Below, one piece after another: positions 1-6,168 of a stretch of 10,734 nt of DNA. The translations under genes were made by a program, and so were the position numbers. The notes under the pieces were generated by a model. It searched no databases, had not been told where the DNA came from, and was given only the letters and a program-made list of their open reading frames with translations. Each line of letters opens with the position of its first letter. Position 1 is the stretch's first letter. This DNA is from DAIOHQ01 sp036744635 (GTDB lineage: Bacteria; Planctomycetota; Phycisphaerae; Tepidisphaerales; Tepidisphaeraceae), in contig DAIOHQ010000176.1 of assembly GCA_036744635.1 (NCBI GenBank), positions 1 to 10,734 on the forward strand, written 5' to 3'.

Positions 1-106
1 GAACGGGCCAATGAGTACATTGTCCCGTGGCAGACTGGAATGTCGATGGCGTCTCCGCGGCAATCAGAAGACCGTCAGGACGAGATTGTCTCGCAAGAGG
101 AGGAGA

Positions 107-562
107 ATGACGTTGGATCAGCTCATTATTCGGCCGGCATCTTTGCAGGAAATCCTGGGGCTGCGCCATCGCATTCTTCGGGCCGGTCTGCCGATCGAGT
201 CGGCGAACTTTCCGGCCGATGAGGCCGAAACCAACCTGCACGTTGGCGCGTTTGATGGCGGCGGGAACGTCGGCTGCGCCAGCTTCATGCTGAATGAGTT
301 TGAGAGCGAACCGGCCTGGCAGCTTCGTGGTATGGCTACGGAGGACGGGTATCGCGGGCTTGGCATCGGGCGAAGCATGCTGGAACTGGCGGAGGGTCTG
401 TTGAATAAACGACGGATTGCGAAGCTGATGTGGTGCAATGCCCGCGTGCTGGCGATGGGGTTTTATCGGAAGATGGGATGGGAAGTGGTATCCGAGCAGT
501 TCGATATCCCCACGGCTGGGCCGCACGTGCGCATGCGTAAGAACCTGCCGTCAGACTCCTGA
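107..562 (+). CDS. GNAT family N-acetyltransferase
   Basis: A 151-residue protein of the usual length for a stand-alone GNAT enzyme, which transfers an acetyl group from acetyl-CoA to an amine on a substrate not identifiable here. The acetyl-CoA pyrophosphate-binding motif A is visible as YRGLGIGRSML (matching R/Q-x-x-G-x-G/A), preceded by the beta-4 strand WQLRGMAT. The C-terminal part has the common ARVLAMGFYRKMGWEVV block (an ArxxAxxfYrklGF-like motif). The frame stays open upstream to the window edge, but the start at 107 is chosen because a purine-rich Shine-Dalgarno run (AGGAGG at 98-103) lies just before it and because upstream residues are an arginine-rich, non-protein-like stretch. 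Nothing nearby indicates the substrate. The family assignment is firm and the specific role is unknown. Confidence 0.88.
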   Translation: MTLDQLIIRPASLQEILGLRHRILRAGLPIESANFPADEAETNLHVGAFDGGGNVGCASFMLNEFESEPAWQLRGMATEDGYRGLGIGRSMLELAEGLLNKRRIAKLMWCNARVLAMGFYRKMGWEVVSEQFDIPTAGPHVRMRKNLPSDS

Positions 563-600
563 ATGTTCAATGCCACCGTGCGGGTGCGGGTTCATTTTGA

Positions 601-630
601 TTGACATCGGCGAGAATTCTGGGATATTGT
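601..630 (+). promoter_or_regulatory. Possible sigma-70-type promoter of the prepilin-like gene
   Basis: A perfect TTGACA (601-606) is followed after 18 bp by TATTGT (625-630, four of six consensus bases). It would give an untranslated leader of roughly 70 nt before the ATG at 709. This rests only on visible hexamers. Confidence 0.4.
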
Positions 631-708
631 CTGAAATTTGTCTGCCCCTCTCTGTTCCCGTTATTTGAGCTAAACACAGGTCGATTGGCGTGATCTTGGA
701 GATTATAG

Positions 709-1579
709 ATGCGGCGTAAATCCGCTTTTACCTTGGTTGAACTGCTGGTGGTGATCGCCATCATTGCCGTGCTTGTCGGCATGCTGCTGCCGACGCTGCA
801 CAAGGCGCGGGAGAAGGCCATGGATGTCACCTGCGCATCGGCCATGCGGCAATGCCTGATCGGCGTGATGATGTACAACAATCAGTACCGGGTGGGCCTG
901 CAGAACTATTCGCCGGCGTGCCAGTTCTGGGGGCAGGGCTGGACCGGCGGCTGGGGGCCTTGGGTGGATGCGGTGCATTGGAACACGATTGTCGATGCCA
1001 ATGGGGCCTCTTGCTATCACCAGGCGAATGAAGGGCGCAGCGGCGCCAGCTATTGGCGCGGATACCTGATCCAAGCCGGAATCCTTGGAAAAATGGACAA
1101 AAGCGGGAACGTCTACAGCACGGCCGCGCTGGGCTGCCCGGCCTGTGAGAGTGTCGATGACAGCGCGGCATATTGGGGATCGAATGGCTCGTGGGCCAGT
1201 TTGTGGGGCGGGAATCAGCTTGAGCCGGTCTCGAACCAGCTCTCGTTGCGACAGAATCCATCGTTCATACTGGTATGGGCCGGGGGCAAGCAATTCGGCG
1301 CAGGTCTCGTGGTATACCGGCGGGAATCTGCTGTTTGCGAACGATGCCGGGATTCCCACTCGCAGCTTCTACAAGACCCGCCGGCCGCTGCTGACCTGCC
1401 CGAGCATTTTCCATTATCTCGAGCCGGGCAATGGGATTACCAAGAGGTATCAGAAGGGGCACCGCGTGCGCTACACCAGCTATGACATCACCGGCCCGTA
1501 CGCCGAAAACGTCGGCTTCAGCGATGGAAGCGTGAGGTTCTATGAAAATCCCCGGGGCGGGCGGTTCGATCCGCAATAG
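709..1579 (+). pseudogene. Prepilin-type N-terminal methylation-domain protein (planctomycete type), frameshifted
   Basis: The N-terminus has a textbook type IV prepilin/pseudopilin signal: short basic leader MRRKSA, then FTLVELLVVIAIIAVLVGML with Glu at mature position 5. Cleavage by a PilD-like peptidase is expected between Ala6 and Phe7 (Ala rather than the usual Gly at -1). The following helix and Trp/Tyr/Gly-rich globular part resemble the large planctomycete family of DUF1559-like secretion pseudopilins. The starting frame runs to a stop at 1485, but from about 1290 the protein-like sequence continues in the +1 frame (SWYTGGNLLFANDAG, then NVGFSDGSVRFYENP) to a stop at 1577-1579. That second part holds the family's C-terminal x-DG-S-V-R-F motif, so one intact gene would give about 290 residues. 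The shift most likely lies near the G run at 1282-1286. A weak TTGGAG (696-701) precedes the start. Frameshift and family are confident. Whether it is a real mutation or a sequencing error cannot be told. Confidence 0.8.
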
Positions 1580-1706
1580 CCGGCAACCGAAAAGTTTTCT
1601 GCCTTAACTCATGTCTCGCGGACGAGGAGACGGACTCGGCGAGAAACGAGTCGGCAACTGCGCAAAGAACTGCCGCCCCCGGGATGGGCGCAGAACGGGT
1701 CGAGCC
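1580..1706. other. Non-coding stretch with short hairpins
   Basis: No convincing gene is seen in this part of the 366-bp gap between the prepilin-like gene and the tRNA. It contains small inverted repeats: GACTCG (1633-1638) with CGAGTC (1647-1652), and CGGCA/TGCCG around 1652-1676. No T run follows either hairpin, so a standard intrinsic terminator is not supported. The stretch could be part of a further interspersed repeat, but no second copy exists in this window to show that. Confidence 0.4.
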
Positions 1707-1871
1707 GGGTGTAGCGCTCATTTTTGGCGATGCCACTCCCGGTCCCCTCGCCCACGTACGCGTGGGAGAGGGTTAGGGTGAGGGTGAAAAGATCCCTCAC
1801 CCCAGCCCTCTCCCGGAGTATCGGGCGAGGGGACCAGAAAAAGACGGTTGCCAAAAACGTGCGCTACACCC
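1707..1871. repeat. 165-bp palindromic repeat, REPIN-like inverted doublet within 22-bp terminal inverted repeats
   Basis: The outer ends 1707-1728 and 1850-1871 are inverted repeats of each other, matching at 20 of 22 positions and starting GGGTGTAGCGC. Inside, GGTCCCCTCGCCC (1741-1753) pairs perfectly with 1823-1835. The 21-bp arm 1764-1784 pairs with 1794-1814 with two differences, both tolerated as G-U pairs, around a 9-nt loop. Each half is itself a small hairpin plus a tail of form TTRGGGTGAGGG, and the two halves face each other. The half-unit recurs as a single copy at 9360-9396. No coding capacity and no obvious target duplication are seen. This fits a non-autonomous palindromic element moved by an enzyme encoded elsewhere (inference). 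Confidence 0.8.
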
Positions 1872-1888
1872 GCCGCGCCCAGCGAAGA

Positions 1889-1917
1889 TGGAAGTTGCGC
1901 AGGCGGCGCGATAGAAT
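1889..1917 (+). promoter_or_regulatory. Possible promoter of tRNA-Ser
   Basis: A good -10-like TAGAAT (1912-1917) lies 28 nt before the mature tRNA 5' end. The -35 position 17 bp upstream holds only the weak TGGAAG (1889-1894). Transcription would start near 1924, leaving a short 5' leader for RNase P. Confidence 0.35.
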
Positions 1918-1945
1918 GACGCCCCTTCGCGACGGCGCGATTCCT

Positions 1946-2034
1946 GGAGAGGTGTCCGAGTGGCCGAAGGAGCAGCACTGGAAATGCTGTAACGGGCTTA
2001 AACCCGTTCGCGGGTTCGAATCCCGCCCTCTCCG
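1946..2034 (+). tRNA. tRNA-Ser (anticodon GGA)
   Basis: A complete class II tRNA. The acceptor stem GGAGAGG (1946-1952) pairs with CCTCTCC (2027-2033), with discriminator G at 2034. The anticodon stem CAGCA/TGCTG encloses loop CTGGAAA, giving anticodon GGA, which reads UCC and UCU. A long variable arm (ACGGG...CCCGT) is typical of serine tRNA and is the identity feature for seryl-tRNA synthetase. The T arm CGGGTTCGAATCCCG (2011-2025) is canonical. The 3' CCA is not encoded and must be added by a nucleotidyltransferase. Confidence 0.97.
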
Positions 2035-2085
2035 TTTCTGACAGGCCTTGGGGTATCAAACAGAAAATTTTAGGTTCGGTTGTAG

Positions 2086-2125
2086 TTGGACACCCAACTT
2101 TGCATTTTTGGACATGAACTTTGCA
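2086..2125. repeat. Two tandem 18-19 bp repeats, possible insertion-sequence end remnant
   Basis: TTGGACACCCAACTTTGCA (2086-2104) is followed, 22 bp start to start, by TTGGACATGAACTTTGCA (2108-2125). The two copies share the TTGGACA start and the AACTTTGCA end. Read on the minus strand they give TGCAAAGTTCATGTCC, a pattern resembling the multiple terminal repeats at the ends of IS21-type elements (recalled resemblance, not checked). No transposase frame is present on either side, so at most this is a solo end. Confidence 0.45.
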
Positions 2126-2201
2126 CGGACCCCTGGCGCGCAAAGCAAGCCGGGCCATGGTCAAAGCTGGCCGCTAGACCGCTCAATCCTTCTGAACCAT
2201 T

Positions 2202-3560
2202 TCATCCCAAGAACGGAGAATTCGCCGGCGGCGCCTGCTGCAGGATGTCCTCATAGACGTTCCGTTCCCATACCCGGGCGATGTCGTAGGAGCGGGCGAT
2301 ATATTCTCCGGAGCCGACGAATTCGGCGATCAGCGATTCGGAGCGCAGGCCGGATTGCAGGGCGCTCGTCCAGCCGTCAATTTCCGCCTGCGATGCGCCG
2401 CGATGCAGATATTGCTGGTAGTCGTTCATCACCACTTCGGCCTCATGCTCGCGGCTGAATGTGAACGCATTGGCGATGTCGGCGCGGGTGACACCGCCGG
2501 CCAGCGCGTTGAGAAACCCCTGCCGGCCGCCGGCATCGGCGGCGCGGCCAAGCACCGAGCGATAGAGGGCATCCACCCACGCCGCATCGCTGCCGCCAGC
2601 GGCGGAATAAAATTCCTGCGAGGAGACCAGCGTGGCCGCCAGCGTCTCATCGCCGACACCGTTGCTAAGCGCTGCCTCCCATGCCGCCAACTCGCGCGGC
2701 GTGGCTTCCCGGCCCAGATAGTCGCCGAAGGCTTTTTCAATCAGCGCATCCTGGTACTGCTGGCTGTTGGTAAGCTGATTGGCGAACAGAAACAGGTCGG
2801 AAATGGGCTGGGCGCTGGCGGGGATCACATCGCCATTGGCGGCCTGCGACCACTCGGCCTGCACCACGTAATTATCCATCATGCCGTAGACGCCGTTGGC
2901 GAGATCGCCGATTTCCTGGCCGGAGTAATCATCGAACCAGCCACTGCGGCCGTTGGGATTGGTAACCGCCTCGGCCACCTCGTGGGTGAGCACCGCGGTC
3001 ATCTGCTGGATGGTGTCGAGGCCCTGGGCATTGGCGTTGCCGATGGGGTTTGGGATCATCGCGTAATAGGCATTCTGGCTCCTGCCAAGCTGCGCCGAAC
3101 CGTGGTATCCGAGAAAGGTGGTGACGGAGTTATCCTGGCCGATGGTGACGTGAACGTCCGGGGCGGTGAAGATGACGTAGAGCCGGTTGGCATCCGGAGC
3201 GGCCACCGATCCGCCGGCAATCAGGTTGGCCAGGGTTGACTGGATCTGCGCATCGGGGACGACGTTGTTGGCAAAGACGGCGGAAGCATCGACCACGCTG
3301 CCGAGATATCCGCCGCGGCCGACGCCATATTCACCCAGCATGTCCAGGTACTGGCTGTTGGTGAGGTGGGCGAGGAATTGGTCGATGGTCTGGCGCTGCT
3401 GGGCGAGCGTGGGATCGTTCTGCCAGGCCGCCCCGAGATAGATGCCTTCGATCTGGACGTGAGCCAGCAGCGGGCCGCCGTGGTAGGTGACCGAAAGGAG
3501 CGTGCGCGATTCGAGAGTCTCGAGCTGTGGACGCGGGGATAAGGCTGTTTCGGAATGCAT
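2202..3560 (-). CDS. Secreted EXORDIUM-like putative metalloprotease with LEPR-XLL-type N-terminus and DUF4214 repeats
   Basis: A 452-residue protein. Residues 12-23 (LETLESRTLLS) match the LEPR-XLL-type N-terminal motif found on many exported planctomycete proteins. Residues about 25-240 resemble the EXORDIUM/phosphate-induced-protein-1 domain: GGPLLAHVQIEGIYLGAAW near the start, then LTHEVAEAVTNP at 191-202, a HExxxE pattern with His193, Glu194 and Glu197, and EIGDL at 216-220. These residues could bind a metal ion as in zinc peptidases, though catalytic activity of this family is unproven. Residues about 270-425 hold three units of DUF4214 type, marked by YLGREATPRELAAW, VLGRAADAGGRQGF and YLHRGASQAEIDGW, a module common on large secreted bacterial proteins. 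The start is supported by GCGGAG 7 nt upstream (3568-3573, minus strand). It lies 153 bp downstream of the esterase gene on the same strand and may share its transcript. An extracellular or cell-surface location is expected. Confidence 0.78.
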   Translation of the reverse strand: MHSETALSPRPQLETLESRTLLSVTYHGGPLLAHVQIEGIYLGAAWQNDPTLAQQRQTIDQFLAHLTNSQYLDMLGEYGVGRGGYLGSVVDASAVFANNVVPDAQIQSTLANLIAGGSVAAPDANRLYVIFTAPDVHVTIGQDNSVTTFLGYHGSAQLGRSQNAYYAMIPNPIGNANAQGLDTIQQMTAVLTHEVAEAVTNPNGRSGWFDDYSGQEIGDLANGVYGMMDNYVVQAEWSQAANGDVIPASAQPISDLFLFANQLTNSQQYQDALIEKAFGDYLGREATPRELAAWEAALSNGVGDETLAATLVSSQEFYSAAGGSDAAWVDALYRSVLGRAADAGGRQGFLNALAGGVTRADIANAFTFSREHEAEVVMNDYQQYLHRGASQAEIDGWTSALQSGLRSESLIAEFVGSGEYIARSYDIARVWERNVYEDILQQAPPANSPFLG

Positions 3561-3668
3561 CGGGATGCTCCGCAGGGAATGGCGGGCACGCCGCGCGCCC
3601 GGCCGACCGGAGATACTAGCGGGAGCGGCAGACGCACAAATGACGGCGGCATTACAAATATTTCATCA

Positions 3669-3682
3669 TGGCACACGTGCCA
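3669..3682. promoter_or_regulatory. Short inverted repeat between the two minus-strand genes
   Basis: TGGCAC (3669-3674) and GTGCCA (3677-3682) form an exact inverted repeat with a 2-bp spacer. It lies 31 bp past the esterase stop on the minus strand, and the following bases are A/T-rich. It could be a weak hairpin ending esterase transcription or a protein-binding site for the protease gene. The sequence alone does not decide. Confidence 0.3.
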
Positions 3683-3713
3683 GGCCGCAGGATGCATGTG
3701 CCCGCAACCCGTA

Positions 3714-4667
3714 TCAGCCCGCAAAAAACTCGCCAAGTTGCTGCAGGAGCCGGCGCTGCTCCTCGACTTCGCCGGGGGCGGAGAAATGGGCGGCCTGGCG
3801 GATGAAGAGAGATTTTGGGACGGGGGGGGCGGGAATGGCGTTGTAGACGGCCCACTGGCCGGGCGGCGGGACGGCCGGGTCGAAGAGGGCGGGGGCGATG
3901 AGGGTGGGAATCTGGATGAAGCCGGCCGCGGTGGCGGCATCGAAATATTTCAGAACCTCGATCACCTCCGGATGCCCCAGGTGATATTGCCGGACGGATT
4001 CCCCGCTGCCGACGCACGGCATGGTAAGGCGCAGGGGATGATTGCCGAAGCTGGGCATATCCAGAAAGGCGCGGCGGAAGCGCCGTTCCCAGGGGACGGC
4101 CAGGGCGCCGATGCCGCCGCCAAAGCTGCCGCCGATGTAGTCGAGTGTTCCGGCCGCGTGGGGAAACAGTTCGAGCAATGCGGATGCGGCGGAGAAAATG
4201 TCGGCGGCGCAGCCTCGATGCACATAGCTTTCGCGGCTTTCGATTCCGTACAGCACGTGGGCGGGAACGTCGGCGGGAATGTGGCAGGCGGAACGGGCGA
4301 ACCCGCGGGCGCATGGAAAGATGGCGGCGGCGGGCGGGCCGGGAACCGTCGCGTCAGGACCGGCGCGCGGGCCGTATCCGTGGCCGACGACGACGCCTCT
4401 GGAGAACCCCTGCGTGCGCGGCGCCGTCAGCCATCCTCCGATGCGGACGCCATCCAATGAGTCAAATTCGATTTCCCAGACATCCAGATCAGGAAATGCG
4501 CTCTCAATGCGGCGGCGCTCGAGGCGGAGCGGGACGGCCAGGGTCTGGCGGCAGGTTTCCTGCCAGAAGGATTGAAAATCCGCCGGCGGCAACGGGGCGA
4601 TCACCTTTCGCAGAGCCGCTTCATCGCAGCCATAGGTGGGATCGAAGGGGAAGGAATGGGAAAACAT
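3714..4667 (-). CDS. CE7/AXE1-type acetyl esterase (acetylxylan esterase / cephalosporin-C deacetylase family)
   Basis: A 317-residue alpha/beta hydrolase close to the usual length of carbohydrate esterase family 7, which removes acetyl groups from xylan-derived oligosaccharides and similar esters. Family landmarks in order are DFQSFWQETCRQT (30-42), RIGGWLTAPR (75-84), GHGYG (95-99), the nucleophile motif GGSFGGG with Ser181 (179-185), the acid region LFDPAVPPPGQWAVYNAI with Asp263, and His294 in QAAHF. Two family-typical residues are altered: the residue after the serine is Phe rather than Gln, and the RGQ loop appears as RGF (121-123). No signal peptide is evident, so a cytoplasmic location is likely. 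The frame is open back to an ATG at 4739, but that extension lies in a repeat. The ATG at 4667 matches the family N-terminus, has TACAAT 6 nt upstream and no Shine-Dalgarno. Fold and family are confident and substrate is inferred. Confidence 0.82.
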   Translation of the reverse strand: MFSHSFPFDPTYGCDEAALRKVIAPLPPADFQSFWQETCRQTLAVPLRLERRRIESAFPDLDVWEIEFDSLDGVRIGGWLTAPRTQGFSRGVVVGHGYGPRAGPDATVPGPPAAAIFPCARGFARSACHIPADVPAHVLYGIESRESYVHRGCAADIFSAASALLELFPHAAGTLDYIGGSFGGGIGALAVPWERRFRRAFLDMPSFGNHPLRLTMPCVGSGESVRQYHLGHPEVIEVLKYFDAATAAGFIQIPTLIAPALFDPAVPPPGQWAVYNAIPAPPVPKSLFIRQAAHFSAPGEVEEQRRLLQQLGEFFAG

Positions 4668-4673
4668 GCGCGG

Positions 4674-4702
4674 ATTGTAGTGATGGTGTACGAAACTCGG
4701 AA
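4674..4702 (-). promoter_or_regulatory. Possible leaderless promoter of the esterase gene
   Basis: On the minus strand TACAAT (4679-4674) lies 6 nt before the ATG at 4667. TTCCGA (4702-4697) sits 17 bp upstream at the -35 position, a poor match to consensus. Transcription would begin at or next to the start codon, agreeing with the absence of a Shine-Dalgarno sequence. Confidence 0.4.
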
Positions 4703-4724
4703 TCTGCCCCGAGCACAACAGCAT

Positions 4725-4815
4725 AAGGCACGAAGGCACCGAGGCACGAAGGCACGGAGGGAAGAGCCAGCATTCGCTTCGTGCCTTGCCTCTTGCCTTC
4801 GTGCCTTCGTGCCTT
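4725..4815. repeat. Palindromic repeat built from GGCACGAA units
   Basis: The left arm AAGGCACGAAGGCAC (4725-4739) is the exact reverse complement of 4801-4815. Each arm contains direct copies of a 9-bp unit, AAGGCACGA with variants. Further imperfect copies lie inward (4740-4755 and about 4778-4800), so the whole 91 bp can fold into a long imperfect hairpin. It lies in the divergent promoter region between the esterase and the antiporter but outside both proposed promoters. Confidence 0.75.
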
Positions 4816-4823
4816 CCGCAGAG

Positions 4824-4852
4824 TTGACCGCCGCGCGGCGGGCAATCACAAT
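4824..4852 (+). promoter_or_regulatory. Near-consensus promoter of the antiporter gene, leaderless
   Basis: TTGACC (4824-4829) and CACAAT (4847-4852) are separated by exactly 17 bp. The -10 hexamer ends 8 nt before the ATG at 4861, so transcription should start at or within 2 nt of the start codon. No Shine-Dalgarno sequence is present. Confidence 0.55.
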
Positions 4853-4860
4853 CCCGCGCG

Positions 4861-6102
4861 ATGCGTTACTTGAACTTGCTGGGATACGTCGCGATTCCGC
4901 TGGCATTTGTGGCGCACTTTTTTCTGCGCGGCCATGCCCAGGGGGGCCAGGGGGGGTGGGAGCACGGGGGGGCGACGGCCACGTTCGTGCTGGCGGGGCT
5001 GGGGGTGATCCCGCTGGCGCATCTGATGGGGACCGCGACCGAGCATCTGTCGGAGAAGGCTGGGCCGACCTGGGGCGGGCTGCTGAACGCATCGTTCGGC
5101 AACGCCGCCGAGTTGATCATCGGCATCATCGCCCTGTCCAAAGGATACAACTCGATCGTGAAGGCATCGCTCACCGGATCGATTCTGGGGAACCTGTTGC
5201 TGGTGGGCGGGGGCGCGATGATCGTGGGCGGATGGGGGCGGGAAAAGCAGCGCTTCAATGCATCCGCCGCGGAAACCAGCGCGGGACTCTTGGCGCTGGG
5301 CGTGGCGGCGATGCTTTTCCCGGCCATTTTCAGCGCCACCGCGGTCAGCCTGCACGATCCCAACCTGATCAGCGATGAGCACAGCGTCTCGCTGGGGACG
5401 AGCATCGTGCTGATCATCGTGTATGGGCTGGGGCTGCTCTTCACGCTCAAGACGCACTCGCACATTTTCTCGCCCAAGCCGGCGGAATCTCCCGAGGAGC
5501 CATCCGGCACCTCGCGGCTGCACCAGGGGTGGTCGATCAAACACAGTCTGCTGATGCTGCTGCTGGCATCGGTGGGGATTGCGATTATCGCCGAACTCCT
5601 GGTGGGGTCGGCCGAGCAGATGGCGCAGCACCTGGGATGGAACAACGTGTTCGTCGGCGTGATCCTGCTGGCGATCATCGGCAACGCGGCCGAGCATTCG
5701 ACCGCGATCATGCTGGCCCGCCATGATGACATGGATACCGCGATGACCATCACCTATCAATCAAGTCTGCAGATCGCGCTGTTCGCCACGCCGGTGCTGG
5801 TGCTGATCAGCGCGGCGATGGCGGCGATGCACATCGGCAACGCGCGCTTCATGGATTTGATGTTCACGCCGATGGAGGTGGTGGCGGTGGTGCTGACGGT
5901 GGGAATCGTAACCATTCTGGGGCGCGACGGGGAGACCAACTGGTTTGAAGGGGTGATGCTGATCGGGCTGTATCTGATCCTGGCCATCGCATTTTTCTTC
6001 ATGCCGCAGGTGCCGGAGGAGGATGGGAAGCATCGGCCGCAGAATATTCAGTTGGCGCCCCCTCCGCCCGTGGCGCCGGCGGCTTCGGCCGTGCCAGGTT
6101 GA
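4861..6102 (+). CDS. cax: Calcium/proton antiporter (CaCA superfamily, CAX family)
   Basis: A 413-residue inner-membrane protein expected to exchange Ca2+ (or another divalent cation) for protons. It contains both signature alpha repeats of cation/proton exchangers, each with the ion-binding acidic residue: ASFGNAAELIIG (Glu84 in GNAAE, 80-84) in the first half and IIGNAAEHSTAI (Glu278 in GNAAEH, 274-279) in the second. Around them are about 10-11 hydrophobic segments in the two-half arrangement of the family. A soluble acidic and proline-containing loop at about 197-226 separates the halves. The C-terminal tail (about 384-413) is proline/alanine-rich and looks dispensable. A short non-family segment (HAQGGQGGWEHGG, 25-37) follows the first helix. 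The start at 4861 is supported by the promoter spacing. Length and motifs match functional members. Confidence 0.92.
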   Translation: MRYLNLLGYVAIPLAFVAHFFLRGHAQGGQGGWEHGGATATFVLAGLGVIPLAHLMGTATEHLSEKAGPTWGGLLNASFGNAAELIIGIIALSKGYNSIVKASLTGSILGNLLLVGGGAMIVGGWGREKQRFNASAAETSAGLLALGVAAMLFPAIFSATAVSLHDPNLISDEHSVSLGTSIVLIIVYGLGLLFTLKTHSHIFSPKPAESPEEPSGTSRLHQGWSIKHSLLMLLLASVGIAIIAELLVGSAEQMAQHLGWNNVFVGVILLAIIGNAAEHSTAIMLARHDDMDTAMTITYQSSLQIALFATPVLVLISAAMAAMHIGNARFMDLMFTPMEVVAVVLTVGIVTILGRDGETNWFEGVMLIGLYLILAIAFFFMPQVPEEDGKHRPQNIQLAPPPPVAPAASAVPG

Positions 6103-6132
6103 TCGGCGTTATAGGATTTTCGTCAATTTCAA

Positions 6133-6161
6133 TTCCCAAGGGCGGGGGGGATATCTACAAT
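6133..6161 (+). promoter_or_regulatory. Possible leaderless promoter of the SPFH/beta-propeller gene
   Basis: TTCCCA (6133-6138) and TACAAT (6156-6161) are 17 bp apart. The -10 hexamer ends 7 nt before the ATG at 6169 and there is no Shine-Dalgarno sequence. The layout and the TTCC-S-A hexamer resemble the esterase promoter. Confidence 0.45.
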
Positions 6162-6168
6162 TTCTTCC

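Noticed and set aside
1..222. A second open frame from the window edge to a stop at 220-222 (ERANEYIVPWQTG...) that might be the tail of an upstream gene.
   Set aside because: It looks mildly protein-like up to about 105 but then overlaps the well-supported acetyltransferase by more than 110 bp. There is too little sequence to support it.
703..1359. A minus-strand frame opposite the prepilin-like gene.
   Set aside because: Proline/arginine-rich shadow; the plus strand has an unmistakable prepilin signal.
1633..1676. Intrinsic terminator after the prepilin-like gene.
   Set aside because: The hairpins are weak, lack a following T run, and lie over 50 bp after the stop.
1724..2041. A plus-strand open frame running through the hairpin repeat and the tRNA.
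   Set aside because: It translates the palindromic repeat and the tRNA gene, so it is not a real protein.
2355..3239. A 294-codon plus-strand frame opposite the EXORDIUM-like gene.
   Set aside because: No domain or start signal is seen. The minus strand has a clear export motif, metal-site motif and DUF4214 repeats.
4668..4739. Esterase start at the upstream ATG (4739).
   Set aside because: The extra 24 residues are encoded in and beside a palindromic repeat and do not resemble the family N-terminus. There is no ribosome site.
4725..4815. Possible CRISPR array because of the repeated GGCACGAA units.
   Set aside because: The units are 9 bp without unique spacers and are arranged in inverted orientation. 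No cas genes are present.
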